In this document: piece by piece, positions 47,517-56,566 of the stretch
How the letters are laid out: the number at the start of each line of letters is the position of its first letter
Position numbering within the stretch: position 1 is the stretch's first letter
Made by a program: the position numbers and the translations under genes
The notes under the pieces: generated by a model
What the model was told of the DNA's origin: nothing
What the model saw: the letters and a program-made list of their open reading frames with translations, nothing else
Database searches by the model: none
Assembly: GCF_009755605.1 (NCBI RefSeq)
Contig: NZ_WPNZ01000034.1
Span: 40,403 to 104,402 of the forward strand
DNA from: Streptomyces typhae
GTDB lineage: Bacteria; Actinomycetota; Actinomycetes; Streptomycetales; Streptomycetaceae
Length of the DNA: 64,000 nt
Direction of reading: 5' to 3'

Positions 47517-50500
47517 ATGTCCAGCACACGCCACGACCAGTCCTCCCCCGGCCTGCCCCACCACGTCCTCGCCTGCAACGACGTCAGCTGGGACTACCCC
47601 CATGACGCCTCGCTGAGCGCACGGTTCGCCGAACAGGCGGACCGGGCCCCGCAGGCGCCGGCCGTCGCGTGGGACGGTGGCCGGTGGACGTACGAGGAGC
47701 TGTGGCGGCGCGTACGCCGGACCGCCGCGCTGCTGCGCGAACACGGTGTCGGGGACGGCGACACCGTGGGCGTCCTGTTGCCGCGTTCGCCGGAGTGGGT
47801 CGTCACGGCCCTGGGCGTCCTGACCGCCGGAGCGGTCTATCTGCCTCTGGACCCCGGGCACCCGGAGAGCCGGTTGCGCGCCATTCTCGACACGGCCGGC
47901 GTCCAGCATCTCGTGACGAGCCCTGACGGTCCGCCGAGGGCCGCCGAAGACCGGACCTGCCTCACCTCGGACGACCTCGCTCCTCCCGCATCCGCCGACA
48001 CCTCCGGGACGGAACCGCACGCCTCGGACGAGAGCGCCGCCCAGGACGCCACCGCAACCGCGGACAATCCGCGGCGCAGCGCCGACGACCCTGCCTACGT
48101 CATCTTCACCTCCGGCTCCAGCGGCACCCCCAAGGGTGTGGTGTGTGCCCATCGCGGCCCCCTGCGGCTGGCCCTTGGCACCGGCGATCTGCGGCTGAAG
48201 CCCGAGGACCGGCTGCTCGCCACCACCAACCCGACGTTCGACGTCTCCTGCTACGAGTTGTTCGCGCCGCTCCTCAACGGTGCCTGCCTGGTGTTGCCGG
48301 ACCCGCGGACGCTGCTGAGCACCGACGCCCTGGCGGCGTTGCTGCGCCGCGAGCGGATCACCGTGCTGTGGCTGAGCGCCGGGCTCTTCCACCAGCACGC
48401 CCAGGAGCAACCGGACATGTTCTCCCGCGTGCGATGTCTGATCGCAGGCGGAGACGTCCTCAACCCGGCCGCCGTACAGGCCGTTCTGGCCCACGACGGG
48501 CCTGGAGTCTTCCTCAACGGCTACGGCCCCACCGAGAACTCGGTGCTGTCCACCGTCCACCGGGTCGAGAGCCTCCCTCCGCAGGCCGACTCCGTGCCGA
48601 TAGGCCGTCCGGTCACCGCCTCGACGGCCTACGTGGTACGCCCGGACGGCGGGCTCGCCGCGGTCGGCGAGCAAGGCGAACTATGGGTCGGCGGCGACGG
48701 CGTGGCACTGGGTTACTTGAACGACGAGGTCAAGACAGCCGAGCAGTTCGTCCCCGACCCCTTCGGCACCGAAGCCGGAGCCGGAGCCGAGACCGGAGAC
48801 GGAGCGAAAGCCGGAGCCGGACGGCTGTACCGCACCGGTGATCTCGCCAGCTGGCGCGAGGACGGAGTCCTGGAGTTCCACGGGCGCCAGGACAGGCAGG
48901 TCAAGATCCGCGGGTACCGCGTCGAACTCGACGAGATCGAGTCGGCGATGAAGGCGCACCCGGACGTCACCGATGTCGCCGTGGACGTCGTGGGCGAGGG
49001 CGCCGGGCAGCGACTGGGCGCCGCAGTGATCATCAGCGCCGACGCCGAGCCGGAGGGTCTGGTGCAGCGCCTGCGTGAGCACACCCGCGACCGGCTGCCC
49101 GCGCACATGGTGCCCGCCCGGGTCGTCGTGGTGGACGAACTGCCGCTCACCGACAGCGGCAAGAGTGACCGGGCGCGGCTGATGGATCTGGTGGAGCGGC
49201 GCCGTACCGGGCCGGACGACGAGACCCGGGCGCCGCGCGGTGAGGTGGAGAAGAAGGTCGACGACGTGTGGCGCGACACGCTCGACGTGGACCGGATCGA
49301 CCGCGACGACGACTTCTTCACGATCGGCGGCACGTCACTGCGCGCGACCCAGGTCGCCGGTGCCACGCGCCACGAGCTGGACATCGACCCCGCTCACGGT
49401 GCCGACCTGATCGACTCCCTGCTGTCCAACCCCACGTTGCAGGACTTCTCGCAGCACGCCGACCGGCTCAGCCGTGCCGCGGAGCCGGGTGACGAGGACG
49501 GCGCCCCGCCCGCCGCCGGCGAGGCCCGCACCCCCGTGGACTTCGCGGCGGAGACAGCGTGGCCGGAAGGTCTGCGGTTCGACGCGCCCGCGACGGGCGA
49601 CCCCCTGCGCCCCCGCACGGTCCTGCTGACCGGTGCCACCGGCTTCCTCGGGGTGCACCTGATCGCCCAGCTCCTGGACCACGGCGTGCAGAACGTCTTC
49701 TGCCTGGCCAGGAAGGCCCGTACACCGGACGAGGCACTGGACCGGATCACCGCGCGGATGCGGCGCTACGGACTGGACCCCGCGCACTACGAGAAGCGGC
49801 TGACCGCACTGCCCGGCGACCTCGCCGCCCCGCACCTGGGTCTTGACGACGCCGACTGGCAGCGACTGGCGAAGGAGGCCGACACCATCGTGCACGCGGG
49901 GTCGCACGTCAACTTCGCCTACCCGTACGGCGCGCTCGCGCCCCAGAACGTGGGCGGTACCCGTACCGTCCTGCGACTGGCCGCCGCGGAGCGCACCAAG
50001 CCGGTGCACTACATCTCGTCCATCGCCGTCATCGTCGGCTTCGGTACGGCCGGAGTGCGACACGTCCACGAGGACACCCCGCTCGACCACGCCGACCGCA
50101 TCTCCCTCGGCTACCCCGAGACCAAGTGGGTCGCCGAACGTCTGATGCGCCAGGCCGCCGAACGCGGGCTGCCGGTGACCATTCACCGACCGTACGAGAT
50201 CACCGGCACCACCGACCGCGGCGTGTGGAACACCGACACGATGATGTGCGCGCTGTTCCGCACCATCGCCGAGACCGGCACCGCACCGCGGATGGCGCTG
50301 CCCCTGGACTTCGTACCGGTGGACCACACCGCGGCGGTCATCACCCACGTCATCACGCATGAGGAGCCCGACGGGCGGGTCTACCACATCACCAACCCGC
50401 GGCCGGCCCTGCTGGACCTGGCGGTACGGCGACTGCGCGCCATGGGCTACCCCGTGCGGGACCTCTCGTACGACGACTGGGTCGCCTCCATCGACCGGCT

Positions 50501-50750
50501 GGCGGCCGACAACCCGGAGCACCCGATGGCGCCGTACCTGCCGATGTTCATGGAGCCGGCCCAGGACTGGGGAGCGTCGGTCAAGCAGATGTACTGCGAG
50601 GAGACGTTCCCCGCGTTCGACCGCACCAACGTCGAACGGGCGCTGGCGGGCAGCGGTCTGCGGTGCCCGCCGGTGGACGACGACCTGCTCGACCTCAACC
50701 TCGGCTATCTGCGGGAGAGCGGCTTCCTGCCCCAGCCACCCACGGCGTGA
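47517..50750 (+). CDS. NRPS-like adenylation-carrier-reductase (A-T-R) enzyme
   Basis: The 1077-residue enzyme has three modules. An adenylation domain (about 25-520) shows TSGSSGTPKG near residue 198, FDVSCYELF, NGYGPTE near 334, YRTGDLASW and KIRGYRVELDEIE. A carrier domain has GGTSLRA, phosphopantetheine Ser near 606. A thioester reductase (about 695-1077) has VLLTGATGFLG and GYPETKW. There is no condensation or thioesterase domain. The ten specificity positions, aligned by eye to GrsA, read roughly D-V-Y-W-I-G-G-V-L-K, closest in style to codes for branched aliphatic residues. The product should be an amino aldehyde released by NAD(P)H. The ribosome site (GAGAGAAA) is weak. Confidence 0.92.
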   Translation: MSSTRHDQSSPGLPHHVLACNDVSWDYPHDASLSARFAEQADRAPQAPAVAWDGGRWTYEELWRRVRRTAALLREHGVGDGDTVGVLLPRSPEWVVTALGVLTAGAVYLPLDPGHPESRLRAILDTAGVQHLVTSPDGPPRAAEDRTCLTSDDLAPPASADTSGTEPHASDESAAQDATATADNPRRSADDPAYVIFTSGSSGTPKGVVCAHRGPLRLALGTGDLRLKPEDRLLATTNPTFDVSCYELFAPLLNGACLVLPDPRTLLSTDALAALLRRERITVLWLSAGLFHQHAQEQPDMFSRVRCLIAGGDVLNPAAVQAVLAHDGPGVFLNGYGPTENSVLSTVHRVESLPPQADSVPIGRPVTASTAYVVRPDGGLAAVGEQGELWVGGDGVALGYLNDEVKTAEQFVPDPFGTEAGAGAETGDGAKAGAGRLYRTGDLASWREDGVLEFHGRQDRQVKIRGYRVELDEIESAMKAHPDVTDVAVDVVGEGAGQRLGAAVIISADAEPEGLVQRLREHTRDRLPAHMVPARVVVVDELPLTDSGKSDRARLMDLVERRRTGPDDETRAPRGEVEKKVDDVWRDTLDVDRIDRDDDFFTIGGTSLRATQVAGATRHELDIDPAHGADLIDSLLSNPTLQDFSQHADRLSRAAEPGDEDGAPPAAGEARTPVDFAAETAWPEGLRFDAPATGDPLRPRTVLLTGATGFLGVHLIAQLLDHGVQNVFCLARKARTPDEALDRITARMRRYGLDPAHYEKRLTALPGDLAAPHLGLDDADWQRLAKEADTIVHAGSHVNFAYPYGALAPQNVGGTRTVLRLAAAERTKPVHYISSIAVIVGFGTAGVRHVHEDTPLDHADRISLGYPETKWVAERLMRQAAERGLPVTIHRPYEITGTTDRGVWNTDTMMCALFRTIAETGTAPRMALPLDFVPVDHTAAVITHVITHEEPDGRVYHITNPRPALLDLAVRRLRAMGYPVRDLSYDDWVASIDRLAADNPEHPMAPYLPMFMEPAQDWGASVKQMYCEETFPAFDRTNVERALAGSGLRCPPVDDDLLDLNLGYLRESGFLPQPPTA

Positions 50751-50807
50751 CCACCTGCGGGTCCGCCCTCTGCGCGTTCCGTTCCGCGAGCACAGAAAGG
50801 ACATCCC

Positions 50808-52139
50808 ATGCGCATCGCCGTCATCGGCGCCGGAACCACAGGACTGACCGCGGCCTGGCTCCTCTCCCCCGACCACGACGTCACGGTCCACGAGGCGGAA
50901 GCCAGCCCGGGTGGTGCCGTACGCACCCATGTACTCGACACCGACAGGGGACCCGTGCCGCTGGATCTCGGCGCCCAGCACCTGTCCCCCACCGACTTCG
51001 TCGCCCACCGCGCGCTGCGCCGTCTGACGGGGATCGGCGAGGACGAGGAGCGGACCGTGCCGCTCACCCTGACCGTCACCGCCGCCGACAACAAGCCGCT
51101 CCTTGTCACGCCGGACGCCGCCCACGACACCGAGCGCGGGCGCACCCCCGTGACCGGAACGGCCTGGGAACAGATCGGGGCCTTCCTGGCCGCCACCGCG
51201 GGGCAGCAGCCGGGGACCGTCACCCATGACGTCGCCGCGAAGCCCATTGCCGCACCCCTGCCCTCCGAATTCACGGTTGCTGAGGCGGCGGACGCGGCCG
51301 GAGTCGACAAGGAGGTCCGCGACGGGATCCTCCTGCCGTGGCTCGCCTCCTACACCGGCTGCCGACTGGCGGACGCGGCGGCCATGCCGGCCCGGTACGC
51401 CGCCGCCTGGGCGCTGCGGACCCCGCCCGGCCGCCCCGAGGACGCGGCACTGTGGATCAACCTCTCCGGCAGCCTGCACACGCTGACCGCCCGGCTGGCG
51501 GACAGCCTCGGCGGTCGGCTGCACCTGTCCGACCCGGTCTCCGGGATCAGCGCCGGCGGCCCCCGCGGTTCGGCGCCGCTGACCGTGCACACCGCCGACG
51601 GAGCCGCACCCGTCTACGACCGGGTGATCGTCGCAGTCCCCGCCTGGGCGGCCGCCCGGATGCTGACAGCGGATCCGGTGCTCGCCGAACGTGCCGTCCT
51701 GCTGGACCGCCTGCCGTACGAGCCGGTGACCGTCGCCCTGCACCGCGACGCGCGGTACATGCCGCCGGAACGCCGCCACTGGTCGGCCGTCACCGTCCAC
51801 GCGCACGATGACCGGGGCGAGCCGACGTACTGGTTCGCAGCGGCCGGCGGACCTGACGTCTTCAAGAGCTGGATCACGCACCGCGACGAGCCGGCCGATG
51901 TCCTGCGCCTCGCGCACTTCCGGCTCCCGGTCCTCACCGCGGACGCCATGGCGACCCGGCGGAAACTGCACGACCTGCGGCTCAGCCCGCACCTCCAACT
52001 GGCCGGCAGCTATCTGTACGACATCGACAGCCAGGAGTCGGCCGTGCGTTCGGCGCTGAGCGCCGCGGAGGAGATCGACGCGTCCGCAGCCAGGCCCTCC
52101 CGGCTGCGCGCCGCCCTTGAGGCGGAGGCCGTGTCGTGA
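50808..52139 (+). CDS. FAD-dependent amine-oxidase/protoporphyrinogen-oxidase-like protein
   Basis: The 443-residue flavoprotein starts MRIAVIGAGTTGLTAAWLL, a dinucleotide-binding motif, followed by VHEAEASPGGAVRTHV and LGAQHLSP. The late YDIDSQESAVRSALSAAEEI segment closes the FAD site as in amine oxidases and desaturases. It would dehydrogenate a C-N or C-C bond. It stands between the A-T-R gene and the aminotransferase gene. It could oxidise a cyclic imine or dihydropyrazine derived from the amino aldehyde, but that is inference. ATG at 50808 follows AAAGGA. Confidence 0.87.
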   Translation: MRIAVIGAGTTGLTAAWLLSPDHDVTVHEAEASPGGAVRTHVLDTDRGPVPLDLGAQHLSPTDFVAHRALRRLTGIGEDEERTVPLTLTVTAADNKPLLVTPDAAHDTERGRTPVTGTAWEQIGAFLAATAGQQPGTVTHDVAAKPIAAPLPSEFTVAEAADAAGVDKEVRDGILLPWLASYTGCRLADAAAMPARYAAAWALRTPPGRPEDAALWINLSGSLHTLTARLADSLGGRLHLSDPVSGISAGGPRGSAPLTVHTADGAAPVYDRVIVAVPAWAAARMLTADPVLAERAVLLDRLPYEPVTVALHRDARYMPPERRHWSAVTVHAHDDRGEPTYWFAAAGGPDVFKSWITHRDEPADVLRLAHFRLPVLTADAMATRRKLHDLRLSPHLQLAGSYLYDIDSQESAVRSALSAAEEIDASAARPSRLRAALEAEAVS

Positions 52140-53428
52140 GCTCCGTCGTACGTCCCCAGTCGGACATTCGTCCGTCCCGGCGGGTGGCCGCAGCCGAGCG
52201 TCACGGGCTGCGCGGGGCGTTGACCGACGAGGCCCACGAACTGTCCGCCGCGGGCCGTCCGGTCATCGACCTCGGTCTCGGCGATCCGGCGGCGCACGGG
52301 ATTCCCGCGCCCCCGACCGTGCTGGCCACGCTGCACGAGCGGGTCGACGACGCCCGTAGCTACAGCGACGAAGCCGGGCACCTGACGGTCCGGACGGCCG
52401 TCGCCGAGCACTTCCGCACCCGGCTGGCGCTGCCGGGGGTCGCCCCGTCGGACGTGCGGCTGGGCAACGGCGTCTCCGAGCTGGCCCTGCTGACCCTTCA
52501 CACACTGCTGGACCCTGGGGACGAGGTGCTCGTACCCGATCCCGGATACCCGATGTGGTCGGCGTACACCAGCCTCTGCGACGGTACCGCGGTTCCCTAC
52601 CCGTGCCCCGAATCCGACGGCTGGCGCCCGGACCCGGATGCCGTGTCGCGACTGGCCGGTCCGCGGACCCGTGCCCTGGTCGTCATCAATCCGGTCAACC
52701 CCACGGGCGCCGTCTGGTCGGCGGAGACCCTCGAAGGGCTGGCGGCGGTGGCACGCGCGCACGGTTTGGTGCTGTTCTCCGACGAGATCTACGACGGGAT
52801 ACGGTTCGTGCCCGGCCCGCACGTGCCGCTCGCCGCACACGCGCCGGACCTGCTGTGCCTCACCTTCGGTGGTCTGTCGAAGTTCTCCAGGCTGCCGGGC
52901 CTGCGCGCCGGATGGGTGGTCGCGTCCCACCCGCCCGGTGTCGGCCGTGCCTACCTCGACGCGGTGGCCTCCCTGGCCGCACTGCGACTGAGCCCCAACT
53001 CCGCGGGCCAGTACGCGGTTCCGGCCGCGCTGTCCGCGCCCGCTCTGCGGGACGCCGCCGCGCTGACCGAGCCGGGCGGCGCACTCCACCAGGCCCGGTC
53101 GGCAGCCCGTACCGCGATGGCCCGTCAGCCGCGCCTGCGGTGCACCTCTCAGGACGGGACCTTCTACGCCTTCCCGCGGTTGGACCTTCCGGCCGGCACC
53201 ACCGCCACCGACTTCGCCCGACGGCTGCTGCGGGAGAAGTCCGTACTGGCCATGCCGGGCGAGCAGTTCGGCCACGACGGTGCTCTCAGCACGCATCTGC
53301 GCCTGACGACTCTTGCACCGCCCGCGCAGACGGCATCGGCAATCGAACGCATCGGCGACCTCCTGACCGAGATGTGGACGGAGCCCACCGGCAAGGGTGC
53401 AGCGACGGCCCGGCCGCGGAGGGAATGA
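52136..53428 (+). CDS. PLP-dependent class I aminotransferase
   Basis: GTG at 52136 overlaps the preceding stop (GTGA); 430 residues. The fold-type I set is present: DLGLGDPAAHGIPAPP, VINPVNPTGAVW, FSDEIYDGIRF, PLP-binding Lys249 in GGLSKFSRLPGLRAGW, and a C-terminal HLRLT with the carboxylate-binding Arg. It could aminate the aldehyde from the A-T-R enzyme to a diamine, or supply the amino acid substrate. Tight coupling to the flavoenzyme indicates one pathway. Confidence 0.9.
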   Translation: MSSVVRPQSDIRPSRRVAAAERHGLRGALTDEAHELSAAGRPVIDLGLGDPAAHGIPAPPTVLATLHERVDDARSYSDEAGHLTVRTAVAEHFRTRLALPGVAPSDVRLGNGVSELALLTLHTLLDPGDEVLVPDPGYPMWSAYTSLCDGTAVPYPCPESDGWRPDPDAVSRLAGPRTRALVVINPVNPTGAVWSAETLEGLAAVARAHGLVLFSDEIYDGIRFVPGPHVPLAAHAPDLLCLTFGGLSKFSRLPGLRAGWVVASHPPGVGRAYLDAVASLAALRLSPNSAGQYAVPAALSAPALRDAAALTEPGGALHQARSAARTAMARQPRLRCTSQDGTFYAFPRLDLPAGTTATDFARRLLREKSVLAMPGEQFGHDGALSTHLRLTTLAPPAQTASAIERIGDLLTEMWTEPTGKGAATARPRRE

Positions 53429-53713
53429 CCTGATGCCGCGCAGCTGACTGTGCGTCATGTACGGCATCGGTTCCGCGAGCCTGTGCGTGGCAGTCTGCAC
53501 GCGGGACGTCACCAGCGAACCGCGCGGGGCGCACGTGTCGCTGCCCCGCGCCCGAACAGCCCATAACCCCCTGTTTCGGCCAGCGCGGGCCTGGTTCGCG
53601 CCGAATATGACGCAACGGGACGCTTGGGTTGTCCGGGAGGGCAGCGGTACAGACCATACGGAGTGCGCTTCGCGAGGGCGGGCGTGACGGCTGCAACCAG
53701 GGGGTCTTCAGCG

Positions 53714-55615
53714 GTGGCATTTCTTGCTTACAACATCCTCACCGATCCGGCGCCGCTCCAGGTGTCGGAGCAGGGTGGCACGTCCAAGGGGGCGGTCTAC
53801 ATCGTCGTCTCCAACCCGAAGAACAAACCGATGTCCTGGAACTCCCTCGTGGTGCGGGTGCCCGTCGGCCAGAAGCCGGAAGACCTGACGCCCGACGCCA
53901 AGGCGATCGACGTGCGGGTCCTGCCGGACGCGACGAGGGCGCCGAACGAGGAGCCGCTGACCCACTGGGACCCCACGACGGGCGTCCTGACCGTGGTGCC
54001 TCGGCTCGCGCCCCCTCCGTTCCCCTCGGCGCCCCAGCCGCTCACGCCCTTCAAGGCGAGCGGCTCCCTGATCCTGGCACTGGAAGGCTTCCCGGTCTCC
54101 GGCACACCCGGACCGGTCCTGCTACAGGTGACGGAGTCCGTACAGAACGGCCCCTGGCCGGAGGAGTCCCCCGTGACGCTGAGCCTGATCAAGCAGGCTC
54201 CCAAGGTGCCGCGCAACCTGCGTCCGAAGCGGTCCCTGGTGGCCGCGGGCAAGGATGTCGCCCTTCAGTGGGAAGGACCCGTCGGCTTCATCTACGAGAT
54301 CCACGGGCCGGACGGCCTGTCGAAGAACCAGCCGCAGCAGGTGGGGGCAGGCTGGGAGTGGACACCGGCGGCAGGCGAGGAGCCCAAGCGGGACGCCACC
54401 TACACGCTGACAGCCACCTCAGCCGTGGGGCAGCAGCCGCCGGAGCACACCCTCACCACCACCGTCCACCTGCGCGAACCTGAGTTCGAGAGCGTCACCG
54501 CCACCAACGGACTGCACACCCCGTGGGTCGAGGGCACCACGGCCAAGGGACGCATCGTCTTCACCGCACAAGGCGCACAGATCCACAACGACTCCAACGC
54601 GCCCGGCACCCTCTCGGCCGACAAGGCAGACATCGACAGCGTCGTGATCACCACGTCGGTACGGGGGCGCGGCGACGACGCCGGCTGGGTCCAGTTCCCG
54701 TCCACCGGGATCAGGGTCGGACACGGCACCGGCACCGACCTGGGCACCGTCACGGCTCACAAGGCGGATCTGGACGGCATCAACACCGGTTGGGTGCAGG
54801 GCCGCAGCGCGAGCGACGGGTGGATCGCCTTCCCCCAGTCCGGCCTTCAGGTCTACAAGGACGGTAATTCCCAGTGGGGAACCGTCGACGCCGACAAGGC
54901 GGACCTGAACGGTGTCATCACCAAGTGGGTGCAGGGCCGCGGCGACAGCCCCGGGTGGATCGAGTTCCCGGGATCGGGGCTGAACGTCTTCCAGGGTGCG
55001 GGGAACCGGCAGTGGGGAACCGTCGCCGCCGCCAAGGCCGACCTCGACGACCTGGTCACACTGCGGGCCCAGGTCAAGGAACGCCTCACCCTCCAGGGCG
55101 GCCTGACCGTCGACAACGTCCTGGAGACCCAGGACGGACCGCCCCGCCTGACCGTCCACGGCCGGCTGGACGCCGAGGGCGAGCTGAACGCCGCCGGAAA
55201 CGTCGTCGCCGGACGCGACCTCACCGTCAACGGCGACCTGCGGCCGCAGCGCGACCTGGAGGTCGGCGGCTCGGTCCGCGCGGCCGACCTGACGGCCAGG
55301 GGCAAGCTGACCACCGAGGACGGCACGTACCGGCTCGTCGTCCACGGAGAGTCCCAGTTCGACGGGAAGGTGAACGCCAACGGCCATCTGTCGGTCCGCA
55401 ACGGCGGCGACTGGATCGTGCACACCAACGACGGCCAGATACGGGTCAACGGCGATCTGCACGTCCATGGGGACTCGGCATTTGCCGGGAAGATGAACGC
55501 CAATGGCCGTCTGTCGGTCCGCAACGGGACCGACTGGCTCGTGCACGTCAACGACGACCAGGTGGCGATCCAAGGCAATCTGCGGGTCCACGGGGCATTC
55601 CACTCGGACAGCTGA
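53714..55615 (+). CDS. Repeat-rich protein of unknown function, tail-fibre-like C-terminus
   Basis: GTG at 53714 is chosen for the AGGGGG about ten bases upstream and because the product then begins AFLAYNILTDPAPLQV; GTG at 53684 is possible. The 633-residue protein has no signal peptide or membrane helix. An N-terminal beta-rich part (about 1-250) is followed by three repeats of about 46 residues with KADLDG, WVQGR, GWI-FP-SGL. A stretch of VNGDL/VGGSV turns follows, then two 41-residue repeats with NANGHLSVRNG-DW and HVHG. This resembles beta-helical or trimeric fibre proteins. It neighbours a SUKH-4-like gene and the RavA/vWA operon, so it may be a client or effector. Confidence 0.8.
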   Translation: MAFLAYNILTDPAPLQVSEQGGTSKGAVYIVVSNPKNKPMSWNSLVVRVPVGQKPEDLTPDAKAIDVRVLPDATRAPNEEPLTHWDPTTGVLTVVPRLAPPPFPSAPQPLTPFKASGSLILALEGFPVSGTPGPVLLQVTESVQNGPWPEESPVTLSLIKQAPKVPRNLRPKRSLVAAGKDVALQWEGPVGFIYEIHGPDGLSKNQPQQVGAGWEWTPAAGEEPKRDATYTLTATSAVGQQPPEHTLTTTVHLREPEFESVTATNGLHTPWVEGTTAKGRIVFTAQGAQIHNDSNAPGTLSADKADIDSVVITTSVRGRGDDAGWVQFPSTGIRVGHGTGTDLGTVTAHKADLDGINTGWVQGRSASDGWIAFPQSGLQVYKDGNSQWGTVDADKADLNGVITKWVQGRGDSPGWIEFPGSGLNVFQGAGNRQWGTVAAAKADLDDLVTLRAQVKERLTLQGGLTVDNVLETQDGPPRLTVHGRLDAEGELNAAGNVVAGRDLTVNGDLRPQRDLEVGGSVRAADLTARGKLTTEDGTYRLVVHGESQFDGKVNANGHLSVRNGGDWIVHTNDGQIRVNGDLHVHGDSAFAGKMNANGRLSVRNGTDWLVHVNDDQVAIQGNLRVHGAFHSDS

Positions 55616-55619
55616 CGGC

Positions 55620-55650
55620 CCGTGCCCGGCGGCTGCTCCGCCGGGCACGG
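55620..55650. terminator. Bidirectional terminator after the repeat protein
   Basis: CCGTGCCCGGCGG pairs perfectly over 13 bases with its complement at 55638-55650 around the loop CTGCT. Confidence 0.85.
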
Positions 55651-55689
55651 ACTTCGGCAGTCGCAGGCCCGGGGGGAACCTGCCAACGA

Positions 55690-56328
55690 TCAGCCGTGGA
55701 GCGCGCGGGCTCCCGGGCTGTCACCCTCAAAACGCTGGCCCGAGGCGATCTCCTCGCTGATCACCGTCCAGGCGGTCTCGTCGTCCTGGAAGGGCAGCGG
55801 GTCGACACTGCTCGTCTCCTGACGGATACGTTCGGTCTCGCGCTCCAGGCGCTCGAAGTCGGCTTCCTCGTCGCTGTCGTCGCTGCTACTGCTACTGCTA
55901 CTGCTACTGAAGGTGAACTCCGCCAGCAGGCGCTGGAACCGGAGGGTGACCTGGATGAGGGAGGACACGTCGGTGTGGAGTGCCTGCGCGGTCTCTTCGT
56001 CGGCGTCGAAGGCGTACACCTTGCCGGAACGGGGGTCGAGGGCAAGGTGTGCGTTGAGCAGCCAGCCGATGACCGGCCATTCGCCCGCGTCCGGTGAGGC
56101 GTCCTCGAACTCCTCCACATCGACGACGTCCTGCACGAGGGGCAGTGTGCCGCGCTCCTCGTCGAGCTCGCGCAGCCAGAGTGTGTCGGCGGGAACGCCG
56201 ACGGTCTGCAGGAGGCGAGCGCCCTCGGTGTCCGCGGCGCTCGGCGGGAAGGCGGTTGCGGGCAGAGTGGTGAGCCGACTCTCGCCGAAGATGTCGGCGA
56301 GTTCGCTGCGGGTGATGTCGAAAAGCAC
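55690..56328 (-). CDS. SUKH-4-like protein with polyserine tract
   Basis: GTG at 56328 follows CGGAG; 212 residues. LLQTVGVPADTLWLREL, WPVIGWLLNAHLALDPRSGKVYAFD and TDVSSLIQVTLRFQRLLAEF fit the SUKH-4 group of the SUKH superfamily, whose members neutralise secreted toxins or bind partners. Near residues 140-148 a run of nine serines is encoded by an AGTAGC hexamer repeat, followed by an acidic DDSDEE stretch. AGT is rare in such high-GC genes. It is convergent with the repeat protein and divergent from the RavA-like operon, suggesting membership of the same module. Confidence 0.72.
   Translation of the reverse strand: MLFDITRSELADIFGESRLTTLPATAFPPSAADTEGARLLQTVGVPADTLWLRELDEERGTLPLVQDVVDVEEFEDASPDAGEWPVIGWLLNAHLALDPRSGKVYAFDADEETAQALHTDVSSLIQVTLRFQRLLAEFTFSSSSSSSSSDDSDEEADFERLERETERIRQETSSVDPLPFQDDETAWTVISEEIASGQRFEGDSPGARALHG
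55885..55908. repeat. Hexanucleotide microsatellite in the SUKH-4-like gene
   Basis: Four exact GCTACT units (AGTAGC on the coding strand) encode alternating serine codons. Slippage by one unit would add or remove two serines without a frameshift. Confidence 0.9.
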
Positions 56329-56566
56329 TGCCTGAACTCCGAAACTCGGCGGCGGCAAGGGCGCCGCGCTTCCGCGCTTCCGACGGCGCGGAGTCGCTGG
56401 CCAGCACACAGGTTCCCACTCGCTGGCCGACCTCGACAACTTCAGCGTCGAGGTCGGCGCACATGCGGGCCACTGGCACACCCGCCTCCAGGAACACTGG
56501 GTCGAGGTGACAGGCTTGTGGCCCCCGCTGAACGTCTTCGCGGCTGTCACAGGCAAGGAGCTGAAC

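Noticed and set aside
56329..56566. Open frame running into the RavA-like gene from upstream (contains SHSLADLDNFSVEVGAH).
   Set aside because: No supported start or ribosome site; the ATG at 56567 with AAGGAG explains the gene. It may be a trace of a lost coding segment.
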